From Sciscionella sediminilitoris (GTDB taxonomy: Bacteria > Actinomycetota > Actinomycetes > Mycobacteriales > Pseudonocardiaceae): a stretch of 64,000 bases of DNA. Shown piece by piece: positions 40,621 through 49,540 of the stretch. The first letter of the stretch is position 1. Each line of letters begins with the position of its first letter. The position numbers were made by a program, and so were the translations under genes. The notes below the pieces were generated by a model, which was not told the origin of the DNA, ran no database searches, and worked only from the letters and a program-made list of their open reading frames with translations. The stretch spans positions 186,001-250,000 of the forward strand of contig NZ_JALM01000020.1 in assembly GCF_000737195.2 (NCBI RefSeq). The letters are read 5' to 3'.

Positions 40621-42065
40621 TGGCAGTGGACGAACACGTCGACGTGCTCATCATCGGTGCCGGGCTTTCCGGGATCGGCGCGGCCTGCCGCCTGCGCGCC
40701 ACGCATCCGGGCAAGAGTTTCGCGGTGCTCGAGGCGCGTTCGGCGATCGGCGGAACCTGGGACCTGTTCCGTTATCCGGGAGTGCGCTCGGATTCGGACA
40801 TGTTCACCCTCGGCTACGGATTCGCGCCCTGGCCGTCCGCGCGTTCGCTCGCCGACGGGGAATCCATCCGGGAATACGTGCGGCACACCGCGGACGAACA
40901 CGGGATCACCGGACACATCCGGTTCGGCCACCGCGCGGTGCGCGCCGAATGGTCCACGAGCACGGCGCGCTGGACGGTCGAGGTACAGCACGCGGGCGAG
41001 ACGACCAGGATCAGCTGCGGATTCCTGTTCGCCAACACCGGGTATTACCGCTACGACAAGGGATTCACCCCGGAGTTCCCCGGTGTCCAGCAGTACACCG
41101 GAACGCTCGTGCACCCGCAGCACTGGCCGGAAGACCTGGACCACGCGGGAAAACGGGTGCTGGTGATCGGCAGCGGGGCCACCGCGGTGACCCTGGTCCC
41201 GGAACTGGCCGAGACCGCGGAACAGGTGACCATGCTGCAGCGGTCGCCGAGCTATGTGCTCCCGCTGCCGTCCACCGACAACACCGCGGTCCGGCTCACC
41301 CGGCTGCTCGGCACCCGGCTGGCCTATCCGCTCGTGCGGTGGAAACACATCCTGACCGCGCTGGCCTTCTTCAAGCTGAGCAGGCTGCGCCCCGGATTCG
41401 TGCGCGGGCTCATCCGTACCGCGAACCAGCGCGCGCTCGGCGCCGATTACCCGGTCGACACGCACTTCAATCCCCGCTACCAGCCCTGGGACCAGCGGTT
41501 GTGCTTCGCGGGCGACGGGGACCTGTTCGCCGCGCTGCGCTGCGGAACCGCGAAGGTGCACACCGACACCATCGAGACGTTCACCGCCGGCGGGGTGCGG
41601 CTGTCCTCGGGCACCGAGCTCGCCGCCGATATCGTGATCACCGCGACCGGGCTGAATCTCCAGCTGCTCGGCGGGATGGAACTGCTCGTGGACTCCCGGC
41701 CGGTGCACCCGGGGAATGCCTTGGCGTACAAGGGAATGATGTTGTCCGGTGTGCCGAACTTCGCACTCACCATCGGGTACACGAACGCCTCCTGGACGCT
41801 CAAGGCCGATCTGGTCGCGAACTACGTCTGCCGCCTGATCGGGCACATGGACGCCCGCGGCTACCGGATGGGCACCCCGCACGCGCCCGGGCGGGTGACG
41901 CGCACGACGCCGCTGATCGACCTGCACTCCGGCTACGTGCGCCGTAGTATCGACGAGTTGCCCATGCAGGGGCCGAAGAAACCCTGGCGGCTGAACCAGA
42001 ACTACCTGCGCGATGTGCTGCTACTGCGGCACGGGCGGATCGAGGACGGTATGCGCTTCGCCTAG
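40620..42065 (+). CDS. flavin monooxygenase, Baeyer-Villiger type (EthA-like)
   Basis: The 481-residue enzyme has two Rossmann motifs (VLIIGAGLSGIGAACRL for FAD near residue 10 and VLVIGSGATAVTLVPEL for NADPH near 180) and the BVMO fingerprint YTGTLVHPQHWPED, where Tyr replaces the usual first Phe of FxGxxxHxxxW. GTWDLFRYPGVRSDSDMFTLG is shared with EthA and cyclohexanone-type monooxygenases. It would insert oxygen next to a ketone or oxidise S/N. The start overlaps the P450 stop by 1 base (TGATG). Substrate unknown. Confidence 0.93.
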   Translation: MAVDEHVDVLIIGAGLSGIGAACRLRATHPGKSFAVLEARSAIGGTWDLFRYPGVRSDSDMFTLGYGFAPWPSARSLADGESIREYVRHTADEHGITGHIRFGHRAVRAEWSTSTARWTVEVQHAGETTRISCGFLFANTGYYRYDKGFTPEFPGVQQYTGTLVHPQHWPEDLDHAGKRVLVIGSGATAVTLVPELAETAEQVTMLQRSPSYVLPLPSTDNTAVRLTRLLGTRLAYPLVRWKHILTALAFFKLSRLRPGFVRGLIRTANQRALGADYPVDTHFNPRYQPWDQRLCFAGDGDLFAALRCGTAKVHTDTIETFTAGGVRLSSGTELAADIVITATGLNLQLLGGMELLVDSRPVHPGNALAYKGMMLSGVPNFALTIGYTNASWTLKADLVANYVCRLIGHMDARGYRMGTPHAPGRVTRTTPLIDLHSGYVRRSIDELPMQGPKKPWRLNQNYLRDVLLLRHGRIEDGMRFA

Positions 42066-42095
42066 GAATGATCGTGGCGGGCTCCGGGTGGCGAA

Positions 42096-42110
42096 AGCGG
42101 TTACGCCGCT
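42096..42110. terminator. possible weak bidirectional terminator
   Basis: AGCGG (42096-42100) pairs with CCGCT (42106-42110) across a 5-base loop in the 55-base gap between convergent genes, with GAGAAAAG on the right that would be CTTTTCTC on the leftward transcript. The stem is short, so this is tentative. Confidence 0.3.
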
Positions 42111-42120
42111 GAGAAAAGAG

Positions 42121-43362
42121 CTAGCAGATCGAGTCGCTCGGTTTCGGGTTCGTCAGGCCGAATGCCGGACGCAGCAGGATGCCCGCGTAGGTACCGCCGA
42201 CCGCCATGATCCCCCACAGCCAGCCGTGCAGGCTGAACGAGGCGATACCGGAGAAGTAGGCACCGATATTGCAGCCGCCCGCCATGCGCGCGCCGAAACC
42301 CATCAGGATCCCGCCGAGCACGGCCCCGAGCGCGGTACGCCAGGGCACATTGCGGTGCAGGATGAACGCACCGGCCAGCGCGGAGGCGATCAGCGCGCCG
42401 ATCATGATCCCGAAGTCCATCACCGAGGTCTTGTCCGCGAGCACCGAGGCGTCCAGTTTCGCGGCGTGCTCGGGCACCCGCCAGTACGCGGAGCCGGAGA
42501 TGTCGATGCCGAGCCAGCCGGACAGTTTGGCGCCCCACAGGCTGAACGCGGAGGTGATGCCCCACGGTCCCCCGGAGACGAACAGGGTCGCCGCGTTGAG
42601 CACGGCGAGTACGACCGCGCCAGCCCACAGCGGCCAGGAACCGCGCAGCACTCGCGCGATCCCGCGGGCCGAGGGCGGCCGCCCCGCGGGCGGTGGATTG
42701 CGCTTACGCTGCACCAGAATCGAGATCCCGACGATCACGCCGATGATCGCGAACGAGATCAGCACCGCGCCCGGATAACCGAGCGGAGTGTCGGCGAACG
42801 AGACCGTCGGGCCGATCTTCTGCAGCGTGGTGATCCAGTTCGCCGCGAAGGCGCTCGCGATCGAGCCGAGGATGAACCCGCCGAGCGTGTAGATGATCGC
42901 GGTCTGCCCGCTGCCCACCGCGAACAGGGTGCCGGACGCGCAGGAACCGCCGATCTGCATGCCCACCCCGAACAGGAAGGCGCCGAGCGCGACACCGACA
43001 CCCGCGGGAAGCACATTCCCCTCCGGTGCCCCGGAAAGACTCGTCCCGGTGCCGAGCACCACGGAGAACAGCACGCAGGCGATCGCGAGCATCAGCATGT
43101 GCGCACGCAGCGCCGTGCCCTGTCCCACCGTCGCCAGCTGCCGCCAGGCCGAGGTGAACCCGAACCGCGAGTGGAACAGCGCCAGCCCGAGCAGCAGCCC
43201 GAACACGTAGAGCAGGGTGAGCTTCCAGCCCGCCGCGTTGAACACCGCGGCGCCGAGGGCGACCGCGAGGAGAACACCGACCGCGACCACTCCGGCCCGT
43301 GCCGCGGGTGCGCGCTCGATCACCGGTCGCTGGGCCGATCGCACGGCCTCGATTACCGCCAT
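42121..43362 (-). CDS. YeeE/YedE-family sulfur-compound transporter (TsuA-like)
   Basis: The 413-residue membrane protein has two internally similar halves and about 10-12 TM segments. The pore cysteines are present in GGSCASGTLFAVGSG and in AGGCNIGAYFSGI, the positions that relay thiosulfate in the characterised TsuA. GGAGG lies 4 bases before ATG 43362. Partner TusA-like sulfurtransferase genes often adjoin this family but none is seen here. It is divergent from a phosphotransferase gene 92 bases away. Confidence 0.9.
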   Translation of the reverse strand: MAVIEAVRSAQRPVIERAPAARAGVVAVGVLLAVALGAAVFNAAGWKLTLLYVFGLLLGLALFHSRFGFTSAWRQLATVGQGTALRAHMLMLAIACVLFSVVLGTGTSLSGAPEGNVLPAGVGVALGAFLFGVGMQIGGSCASGTLFAVGSGQTAIIYTLGGFILGSIASAFAANWITTLQKIGPTVSFADTPLGYPGAVLISFAIIGVIVGISILVQRKRNPPPAGRPPSARGIARVLRGSWPLWAGAVVLAVLNAATLFVSGGPWGITSAFSLWGAKLSGWLGIDISGSAYWRVPEHAAKLDASVLADKTSVMDFGIMIGALIASALAGAFILHRNVPWRTALGAVLGGILMGFGARMAGGCNIGAYFSGIASFSLHGWLWGIMAVGGTYAGILLRPAFGLTNPKPSDSIC

Positions 43363-43454
43363 CCGTCCTCCGTTCAGCTCACTGTCCGGCAGCGTAATGC
43401 GCGCCCGCGCCCGGTTTCCCGGATGTCCATTCCTCGGGACGCTATCCTTGCCCC

Positions 43455-44402
43455 ATGGAGGCGATCCAGTCACCGGACGAGTACGCGGAGCTACGGAATT
43501 CGCTCGAATTCTGGGAACCGCACGCGCGCACCGCGCTCGACTCGGCCGGGCTGGACCAGCCGGAACGGTTCACCGTCCCCGGGGAGAGCACGAACCCGGT
43601 ATTGGTCGGCGACAACGGTTTCGTGGTGAAGTTCTACGGGGAGCACTGGTGCGGACCCGACAGCCTGGCCACCGAGACCGAGGCCTACCAGGTGCTCGCC
43701 GGGTCGGGGCTGCCGGTGCCCGAACCGGTGGCCAACGGCAGCCTCTTCCCCGGCGGCGAGCACTGGCACTGGCCGTTCCTGGTGTGCACCGCCGTACCGG
43801 GGCGGCCGTGGCCCGAGGCGGCCGGAAAAGCGGACAGGACAACCGAACTCGCCCTCGCCGCCCAGGCAGGCACCCTGCTGCGCCGGCTCAGCGCGCTCCC
43901 ACTGAATGGGAACTCGCTGCTGCGCCCGGAATCCCCGGTGTTCGCCGAACTGCTCGCCGAGCGCCGCGCGGTCACCGTCGCCGAACACCGGGAATGGGGG
44001 TACCTCGCCCCGGAACTGCTCGATTCACTCGCCGAACAGCTGCCGGAGGTCCGGGAACTGCTCGGTGCGCCCGCCTTCGTGCACGGCGATCTGCACGGGC
44101 GCAACCTGTTCGTGGACACCGAGCGCGCCGAGCTCACCGGGCTGGTCGACTTCAACGACGTGTACGCGGGAAACCCGTACTACGGGCTGGTCCAGCTGCA
44201 CCTGAACACCTTCCGCGCCGACCGCGAACTGCTCGGCACAGCACTGGACGCAGCAGGGTGGGCCCGCGGGACGGACTTCGCGCGCACCATGCTGGGATTC
44301 ACCCTGCTGCACGATTTCGACGTGTTCGAAGAGGTCCCGCTCGATCTGACCGGGATCACCGATTACCCCGAGCTCGCCGAAGTGTTGTGGGGACCCGAAT
44401 GA
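43455..44402 (+). CDS. aminoglycoside phosphotransferase-fold (APH) kinase
   Basis: The 315-residue protein has the APH catalytic core: FVVKFYGEHWCGPDSLATETEAYQVL (nucleotide-binding Lys and Glu), FVHGDLHGRNLFV with catalytic Asp and Asn, and LTGLVDFNDVYAGNPYYG with the metal-binding Asp. Such enzymes phosphorylate antibiotics, amino sugars, choline or other small alcohols; resistance cannot be claimed from sequence alone. TATCCT at 43443-43448 lies 7 bases before the ATG, and no ribosome site exists, so the message is probably leaderless. Confidence 0.88.
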   Translation: MEAIQSPDEYAELRNSLEFWEPHARTALDSAGLDQPERFTVPGESTNPVLVGDNGFVVKFYGEHWCGPDSLATETEAYQVLAGSGLPVPEPVANGSLFPGGEHWHWPFLVCTAVPGRPWPEAAGKADRTTELALAAQAGTLLRRLSALPLNGNSLLRPESPVFAELLAERRAVTVAEHREWGYLAPELLDSLAEQLPEVRELLGAPAFVHGDLHGRNLFVDTERAELTGLVDFNDVYAGNPYYGLVQLHLNTFRADRELLGTALDAAGWARGTDFARTMLGFTLLHDFDVFEEVPLDLTGITDYPELAEVLWGPE

Positions 44403-44409
44403 GCGTGTT

Positions 44410-44428
44410 CCGGCAGGCGCCATGCCGG
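44410..44428. terminator. hairpin between convergent genes, likely bidirectional terminator
   Basis: CCGGCA (44410-44415) and TGCCGG (44423-44428) form a perfect 6-bp stem with a 7-base loop, in the 27-base gap between the stops of the phosphotransferase and the secreted-protein genes. There is no T-run, as is common in actinobacteria. Confidence 0.5.
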
Positions 44429-44429
44429 T

Positions 44430-44822
44430 TCAGTCGGCGCATTCGCCGCGCCAGACCAGACTGGTCAGGATGAGGTCCCGGGTGAGGGTGACGCGGTAGT
44501 CGCCGGGTCCCGGGTTGTTGTGCAGGCACCGGCCGAAAGTCTTCCCGTCCGAGATCCAGGTCGCCTGGACATGATCCAGCCCCGGCTGCGGTGCGCCGTT
44601 GTTGAACACCACGGAACCGCTCGGCCCGACGGTATAGGAGCCGGACCAGTTTCCGGTCGTCTTGATCACTGCCGGTCCCTGGACGTCGTCGACCGAGAAC
44701 ACGCAGACGTTCCCTTTCGGACAGTCGGGCGGGTCCGGCTCGGCGGATGCGGGCACGGTTGCGACGAGCAGCCCTACAGCGACAACGGAGGCGCCCGCGG
44801 CCATGGCAGTCAATGTGCGCAT
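44430..44822 (-). CDS. small secreted protein, peptidase-inhibitor-like
   Basis: A 130-residue Sec-secreted protein: signal MRTLTAMAAGASVVAVGLLV with cleavage after ASA near residue 28, then a compact Cys-containing domain (DCPKGNVCVFSVDDVQGPA, GSVVFNNGAPQPG, GRCLHNNPGPGDY, SLVWRGECAD). Four Cys would form two disulfides. The CPxGxVCxF start is shared with I36-type peptidase inhibitor and related small exoproteins of streptomycetes, but the match is short. AGGAGG lies 8 bases before ATG 44822. Confidence 0.8.
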   Translation of the reverse strand: MRTLTAMAAGASVVAVGLLVATVPASAEPDPPDCPKGNVCVFSVDDVQGPAVIKTTGNWSGSYTVGPSGSVVFNNGAPQPGLDHVQATWISDGKTFGRCLHNNPGPGDYRVTLTRDLILTSLVWRGECAD

Positions 44823-44905
44823 CGTGTTTCCTCCTGAGCTATCCGTTCGGACTCGATGGCACCGATCAGGAGAACACGTCCCGGCGGGGACCGGTCCCGA
44901 TCCGC

Positions 44906-45487
44906 TCAGGCGCTCGATTCGAGCGCGGCGCGCAGGGTGCGCAAACAGGTGGCGCGCACTTCCTCCTTGCTGATCTCCTTGCTCCGCAACCATTCCACGC
45001 ACATCGCGCGGATGAATTCCAGCCAGGCCAGCAGCGCGGCCGAGGCGAGTTCGCGTTCGTGCCCGGTGTAACCGTACGCATCGAGCATGCGGGCGCGCAG
45101 TTCGTTCAGCTCCGCCGAGATGATGCCCTGCACGACGGGATCGCGCGCGGGCTCGCCGGTGTTCGCCTCAAGTACGAGCCCGGGATGCGCGGCGAAGAAT
45201 TCGATGTGCGCGTCCAGCCCGGCGGTGATCTGTTCGTCCAGCCCGGCACCGGACTCGAGCGCGATACCGGCGAGCAACCGATCGGCGGCACGCTGGTACA
45301 CGGCGGCGAAGTACTCCGCCTTGCCGGGGAAGTAGTGATACAGCAGCGCGCGGGACACCCCGGCGTGTTCGGCAGCACCGTCCATCGAGACCTCGGTATA
45401 GGGGTGCGTGGTGAACAGCTCGGCACCCACCTCGAGCAGGTGCTCGCGGCGCTGCTGCGGGGAAAGCCGTTTCCGTGGTGCGGGCAC
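44906..45487 (-). CDS. TetR-family regulator
   Basis: The 193-residue repressor has the HTH at about 10-55 (SPQQRREHLLEVGAELFTTHPYTEVSMDGAAEHAGVSRALLYHYFPGKAEYF). The ALLYHYFPGK recognition helix is typical. The C-terminal domain contains LEANTGEPARDPVVQGI, seen in many actinobacterial TetR proteins. GTG 45487 has GGAG 5 bases upstream; GTG 45493 is an alternative. It is divergent from the DUF2867-like gene across an inverted repeat, so that gene is the likely target. Confidence 0.92.
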   Translation of the reverse strand: MPAPRKRLSPQQRREHLLEVGAELFTTHPYTEVSMDGAAEHAGVSRALLYHYFPGKAEYFAAVYQRAADRLLAGIALESGAGLDEQITAGLDAHIEFFAAHPGLVLEANTGEPARDPVVQGIISAELNELRARMLDAYGYTGHERELASAALLAWLEFIRAMCVEWLRSKEISKEEVRATCLRTLRAALESSA

Positions 45488-45532
45488 GAACACTCCAAGT
45501 TCAGCGATGGTTGACCGAAGCCGCCTGTCCGC

Positions 45533-45554
45533 TTATTGTACATGAATCCAATAA
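45533..45554. promoter_or_regulatory. inverted repeat, likely TetR operator
   Basis: TTATTG (45533-45538) and CAATAA (45549-45554) are exact inverted copies 10 bases apart, in the gap between the divergent TetR and DUF2867-like genes and just upstream of the latter's GGAGG. Confidence 0.5.
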
Positions 45555-45566
45555 CGGAGGTGTTCG

Positions 45567-46034
45567 ATGACCGTGCGCAGGATCGAGGTGCCGGAACGGT
45601 TGCACGCGCTCGCCGCGCTGCCCGGCTGCGATGACACGGTGGCGTTCACCGCGCGGACCGCCGAGCAGCGCACCCCGGAACAGTGGGCCCGCGCGGTCTT
45701 CGAGGGCGGTTCCCCGGTCATGCGTGCCTTCCTGCGCACCGGCTGGTCGCTGGCCCTGGGTTTCCGGCTCGGCCCCAACGGTTCAGCGCGGCACGTGCTC
45801 GGCTGGCGCCTGGTTTCGGCGGACGGCACCGCCGCGGTTGTCGAACAGGAATCGGGCCTGATGCTCGCCCGCAACGTGTTCTGGCCGGACGGGGACCGCA
45901 TCGTGTGGGGCACCTTCGTGCGCTATCGCACCGGTGCGGCACGGCTGATCTGGCCGCCGGTCTCGCTGGTGCACGTGCTCACCGCGCATCCCCTGTTGCG
46001 CAGGGCCGCACTCAGCCCGCGCGCGAGGAGCTGA
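45567..46034 (+). CDS. DUF2867-like protein
   Basis: A 155-residue soluble protein: [45 protein letters not shown], then [36 protein letters not shown]. This matches proteins annotated DUF2867 in mycobacteria and relatives, whose fold suggests a polyketide-cyclase-like ligand pocket; function is unknown. GGAGG lies 6 bases before the ATG. It is probably controlled by the divergent TetR gene. Its 3' end overlaps the convergent decarboxylase gene by 23 bases. Confidence 0.78.
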   Translation: MTVRRIEVPERLHALAALPGCDDTVAFTARTAEQRTPEQWARAVFEGGSPVMRAFLRTGWSLALGFRLGPNGSARHVLGWRLVSADGTAAVVEQESGLMLARNVFWPDGDRIVWGTFVRYRTGAARLIWPPVSLVHVLTAHPLLRRAALSPRARS

Positions 46035-47382
46035 CCAGTTCTTCTATCCGTCCGCACAGCCAATCGCTGTACGGTTCGTGTTCGGGTTTCATCAGCACGC
46101 TGCGCAGGATGCGCCCGCTCGGCCGATCGGCCCGCACCGGGTGCCCGCGCGCGGCCAGTGCCTCGGCGCTGACCCCGTAGGTGGCGAGGAAAACCGAGTC
46201 CTCGGGTTCGGCGGTCATCCCCTTCTCCAGCACCTCGGCACTGATCCGGTCCACATCGGAGAGTAGCTCCGCACGCGGGAGGTAGCCGAGGATGTCCAGC
46301 TCGGGGCGTTGGTAGGGGGCGAGCACTTCGGACTCGGCGAGCAGTTCGTGCCAGTGCAGCGCGGCGCGCCTGCCGGGCCGCAGCACCGCGCCGAGCCCGT
46401 CGGCGGTGAGCGGGAGCAGCCGCATGGTCAGCCACAGCGCGGCGGCCGCGGCCCCGGCGCGCGAGCACTCCAGCGAGATCTCGCCCAGATGCAGCTCGTC
46501 CGAGGTGAAGTAGGTATAGGGCGAATCGTGCCGGTAGAACCGGCCGACCGAGGGATCGGCGTGCAGTACGGCACCGCAGCCATAGGGTTGCAGGCCGTGT
46601 TTGTGCGGGTCCACGACGACCGAATCGCAGGAGGCGATCGCGGCGTACGGGGCGGCGGCCACGCCATCGGGTCCGTCATCGGCGATCAGGATGAAGAATC
46701 CGCCGTACGCGGCGTCCACATGCAGCCGCACCCCGTAGCGCTCCCGCAGTTCGAGCGCTTCGTGGACCGGGTCGATCGCGCCCAGCCCGGTGGTGCCCGC
46801 GGTGAGCACGACGGTGCCGATGTTCTCGGTACGCAGCACGGATTCCAGCGCGTCGAGGTCCATCCGGCCTGCCGCGTCGGTGGCCACCGGATGGGCGGGC
46901 ACGCCGAGCAGATGCGCCATCCGCGCGTGCGTGTAGTGCGCGTCCGCGCTGTAGGCGATCGCGGTGCCCGGGCGCAGTTCACGCGCCACGAAAAGGGCCT
47001 CGAGATTCGCGATGGTGCCACTGGTGGTGAGGTGGCCGAGATGGGTGCCGAAGCCGAACATGACGGCGAGCCCGGCGATCACCTCGCGTTCCATCGCCGC
47101 GGTCGCCGGTCCCCCGTCCAGCGCGTGGTTGTTGGGATTGATCAGCATCGCGGCCAGCTGCCCGGCTACCGCGGCCGGGTGCGGCGGTTTGAGCATCTGG
47201 CCCGCGTACCGGGGATGGAAGAACGGGTAGTTGTCTCGCAGCCGGGCCAGCAGTTCGCCGAACGCGGCACCGAACTCGCCGTCGCCGACCTCGAGCGCGG
47301 GGTGGGCGGCGAAGCCGCCGTACTCCGCCTCCCACTTCCCGATCTCGTCGATACCGTGCGCGAGCCAGTGCTTGAGGTCCAT
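46012..47382 (-). CDS. PLP-dependent group II decarboxylase-like enzyme
   Basis: The 456-residue fold-type I PLP protein has [19 protein letters not shown] (cofactor phosphate cup), [27 protein letters not shown] with the pyridine-nitrogen Asp and [19 protein letters not shown] with the Schiff-base Lys. The group includes aromatic amino acid, glutamate and tyrosine decarboxylases; the substrate loop is not diagnostic. ATG 47382 is chosen over 47403 since AGGA precedes it by 9 bases. It starts 29 bases after the acyl-CoA dehydrogenase stop on the same strand and may be the last gene of the beta-oxidation operon. Confidence 0.88.
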   Translation of the reverse strand: MDLKHWLAHGIDEIGKWEAEYGGFAAHPALEVGDGEFGAAFGELLARLRDNYPFFHPRYAGQMLKPPHPAAVAGQLAAMLINPNNHALDGGPATAAMEREVIAGLAVMFGFGTHLGHLTTSGTIANLEALFVARELRPGTAIAYSADAHYTHARMAHLLGVPAHPVATDAAGRMDLDALESVLRTENIGTVVLTAGTTGLGAIDPVHEALELRERYGVRLHVDAAYGGFFILIADDGPDGVAAAPYAAIASCDSVVVDPHKHGLQPYGCGAVLHADPSVGRFYRHDSPYTYFTSDELHLGEISLECSRAGAAAAALWLTMRLLPLTADGLGAVLRPGRRAALHWHELLAESEVLAPYQRPELDILGYLPRAELLSDVDRISAEVLEKGMTAEPEDSVFLATYGVSAEALAARGHPVRADRPSGRILRSVLMKPEHEPYSDWLCGRIEELVSSSRAG

Positions 47383-47411
47383 GGCGGCAATCCTGCCATC
47401 CACGGAGCCCG

Positions 47412-48644
47412 CTATTTGCCGAGCAGCCCCTTGGCGATGTGGGTGACCTGTATTTCGTTACTGCCCGCGTAGATCATCAGCGACTTGGCGTCCCTGGCGA
47501 GCTGTTCCACCCGGTATTCGGTCATGTATCCGTTGCCACCGAACAGTTGCACGGCCTCCATGGCGACCTCGGTCGCCGCCTGGGAGGAGTACAGCTTCAT
47601 CGCCGAGGCCTCGGCGAGGCTCGGGGATTTGCCCGCGCGGCCGGCCTCCAGGGCGTGGAAGACCATATTGCGCACGTTGATCCGGGCGACTTCCATGTTC
47701 GCCAGCTTGAGCTGGACGAGCTGGAAACTGCCGATGTCCCGGCCCCACAGGGTGCGGTTGTTCGCGTAGTCCACGCACAACCGCACGCATTCCTCGATGA
47801 TGCCCAGCGACAGCGCGGCCACCCCGACCCGTTCGAGGGTGAAGCTGGACTTCACCTCGCTGGTGGTGTCCTCCCCGCTCGCCCGGTCCTCGGTCTCGCC
47901 GAGCAGGTGCTCGCGCCCGAGCCGGACGTTGTCGAAGAACAGTTCCCCGGTCGGGGAGGACATGATGCCCATCTTCTTGAACGGTTTGCCCTGGGTCAGG
48001 CCCGGCATCCCGGATTCGAGCACGAAGGAGAGCACCTTGCGGTCCCGCATCGGGGTTCCGTCGCCCTCGTCGAGCTTGGCGTAGACCACGAGCACATCGG
48101 CGTACGGGCCGTTGGTGATGAAGGTCTTTTGTCCATTGAGGACATAACCCTCCCCGTCCCTGCGGACCACGGTCTTCATCCCGCCGAGCGCGTCCGAGCC
48201 CGAGTCCGGCTCGGTGATCGCCCAGGCGCCGACGTGTTCGAAGGTGGACAGCTTCGGCAGCCAGCGCTCCTGCTGGGCCAGGGTGCCCTTGCTCATGATG
48301 GTCTGCGCGGTGAGCCCGATCGAGACGCCCATGGAGACCACGATGCCCAGGCTCACCCCGGCGAGCTCGCTGATCGCGATCATCGCCATGGACTCGTTGC
48401 CACCGAAGGCCGATCCGCCACCGGAGCCGGAGCTTTTCTTGCCCTGCTTGCGTTTCTCCAGCAGCTTGGTGGTCTGCTCGCGGGCCAGCGCGTCGATCCC
48501 GAAGGCGGCGAACATCTTCCGGATGACCTCGTACGGGGGAAGCTCCCCGGATTCGAGTTCATCGGTGCGCGGGCGGACCTCCTTGTCGATGAACTCGCGG
48601 ATCGAGTCCCGGATCAGGAGTTCGGTTTCCGACCATTCGATCAT
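47412..48644 (-). CDS. acyl-CoA dehydrogenase
   Basis: The 410-residue flavoenzyme shows WAITEPDSGSDALGGMKT, YVLNGQKTFITNG, FKKMGIMSSPTGELFFDNVRL and VQLFGGNGYMTEYRVEQLARDAK. In the C-terminal IYAGSNEIQ the catalytic Glu of short/medium-chain enzymes is Ala; instead LERVGVAALSLG places a Glu where isovaleryl-CoA and long-chain dehydrogenases have theirs. It should catalyse the first step of a beta-oxidation round. A Lys/Ser/Gly-rich insert (KRKQGKKSSGSGGGSAFGG, about 60-80) is unusual. Starts 4 bases after the SDR stop. Confidence 0.92.
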   Translation of the reverse strand: MIEWSETELLIRDSIREFIDKEVRPRTDELESGELPPYEVIRKMFAAFGIDALAREQTTKLLEKRKQGKKSSGSGGGSAFGGNESMAMIAISELAGVSLGIVVSMGVSIGLTAQTIMSKGTLAQQERWLPKLSTFEHVGAWAITEPDSGSDALGGMKTVVRRDGEGYVLNGQKTFITNGPYADVLVVYAKLDEGDGTPMRDRKVLSFVLESGMPGLTQGKPFKKMGIMSSPTGELFFDNVRLGREHLLGETEDRASGEDTTSEVKSSFTLERVGVAALSLGIIEECVRLCVDYANNRTLWGRDIGSFQLVQLKLANMEVARINVRNMVFHALEAGRAGKSPSLAEASAMKLYSSQAATEVAMEAVQLFGGNGYMTEYRVEQLARDAKSLMIYAGSNEIQVTHIAKGLLGK

Positions 48645-48648
48645 GCGA

Positions 48649-49527
48649 TCAGGCCCATTCCCCGAGCCGCGAGGCGACATCGGTGATCGTCCACGGCCCC
48701 TCGGTCTCGGTGGTCTTGTCCACCGACCAGCCCTGCAGCTTCTGGATGGATCCGCCCTGCACGGCGAAAACCTGCCCGGTGTGCGGGCATTTCTCGGTCG
48801 CCAGGTAGGCCACGAGCGGGGAGATGTTCGCCGGGGAGAACGCGTCGAACTCGCCCTCGGGGACCTCCTGGCCGAAGATCGCGCCCATGCCGGGGGTGGC
48901 CAGGGTGAGCCGGGTGCGGGCGATCGGGGCGATCGCATTGGCCCGGACCCCGTAGCGTTCGAGTTCCTGTGCCGCGACAAGGGTCATGGCCGCGATCCCG
49001 GCCTTCGCCGCCCCGTAGTTGACCTGACCGGCGTTCGGCAGCGTGGTCCCGGAGGCCGAGGCCGTGTTGACCACCGCGGCGGAAAGTTGTTCGCCCGCCT
49101 TGGATTTGGCCTTCCAGTACGCCGCCGCGTGGTGCAGTACCGCGGCATGTCCCTTCAGGTGCACCGCGATCACCGCGTCCCACTGGGATTCCTCGATCCC
49201 GGCGATGAACGCATCGCGCAGGATGCCCGCGTTGTTCACCAGCACATCGAGCTTGCCGAACTCCGCGACCGCCTGCTCGACGAGGTTCTTCGCGCCCGCC
49301 CATTCGGCGATGTTGTCCGTGTTCGCGGCCGCTTTCCCGCCCGCGGCGCGGATTTCGTCCACCACCTCCTGGGCGGGACCGGCGTCGGTGCCCGATCCGT
49401 CATTGGCCCCGCCGAGGTCGTTGACCACGACGCTGGCGCCCTCCTTGGCGAACAGCAGCGCGTGCTCGCGGCCGATACCCCGGCCGGCCCCGGTGATGAC
49501 GGCGACCCGTCCGTCGAGTTCTCCCAT
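48649..49527 (-). CDS. SDR-family 3-hydroxyacyl-CoA dehydrogenase-like enzyme
   Basis: The 292-residue SDR has VAVITGAGRGIGREHALLFAKEGASVVVNDLGG, VLVNNAGILRD, and the catalytic set with Ser in NTASASG, then YGAAKAG (Tyr-x-x-x-Lys). The long loop after the cofactor motif (NDGSGTDAGPAQEVVDEIRAAGG) is typical of the multifunctional-enzyme type 2 (HSD17B4-like) dehydrogenases that oxidise 3-hydroxyacyl-CoA. Together with the MaoC hydratase upstream it would perform the middle two steps of beta-oxidation. The stop lies 4 bases before the dehydrogenase gene. Confidence 0.92.
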   Translation of the reverse strand: MGELDGRVAVITGAGRGIGREHALLFAKEGASVVVNDLGGANDGSGTDAGPAQEVVDEIRAAGGKAAANTDNIAEWAGAKNLVEQAVAEFGKLDVLVNNAGILRDAFIAGIEESQWDAVIAVHLKGHAAVLHHAAAYWKAKSKAGEQLSAAVVNTASASGTTLPNAGQVNYGAAKAGIAAMTLVAAQELERYGVRANAIAPIARTRLTLATPGMGAIFGQEVPEGEFDAFSPANISPLVAYLATEKCPHTGQVFAVQGGSIQKLQGWSVDKTTETEGPWTITDVASRLGEWA

Positions 49528-49540
49528 GAAATCTTCGCTC

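Noticed and set aside
39846-41927. 693-codon minus-strand frame opposite the P450 and monooxygenase
   Set aside because: Both plus-strand genes are complete with all motifs; the minus frame is a GC-driven shadow.
43455-44402. APH-fold gene considered as an antibiotic-resistance determinant
   Set aside because: The fold also serves choline, homoserine and sugar kinases; nothing in the sequence or context identifies an antibiotic substrate.
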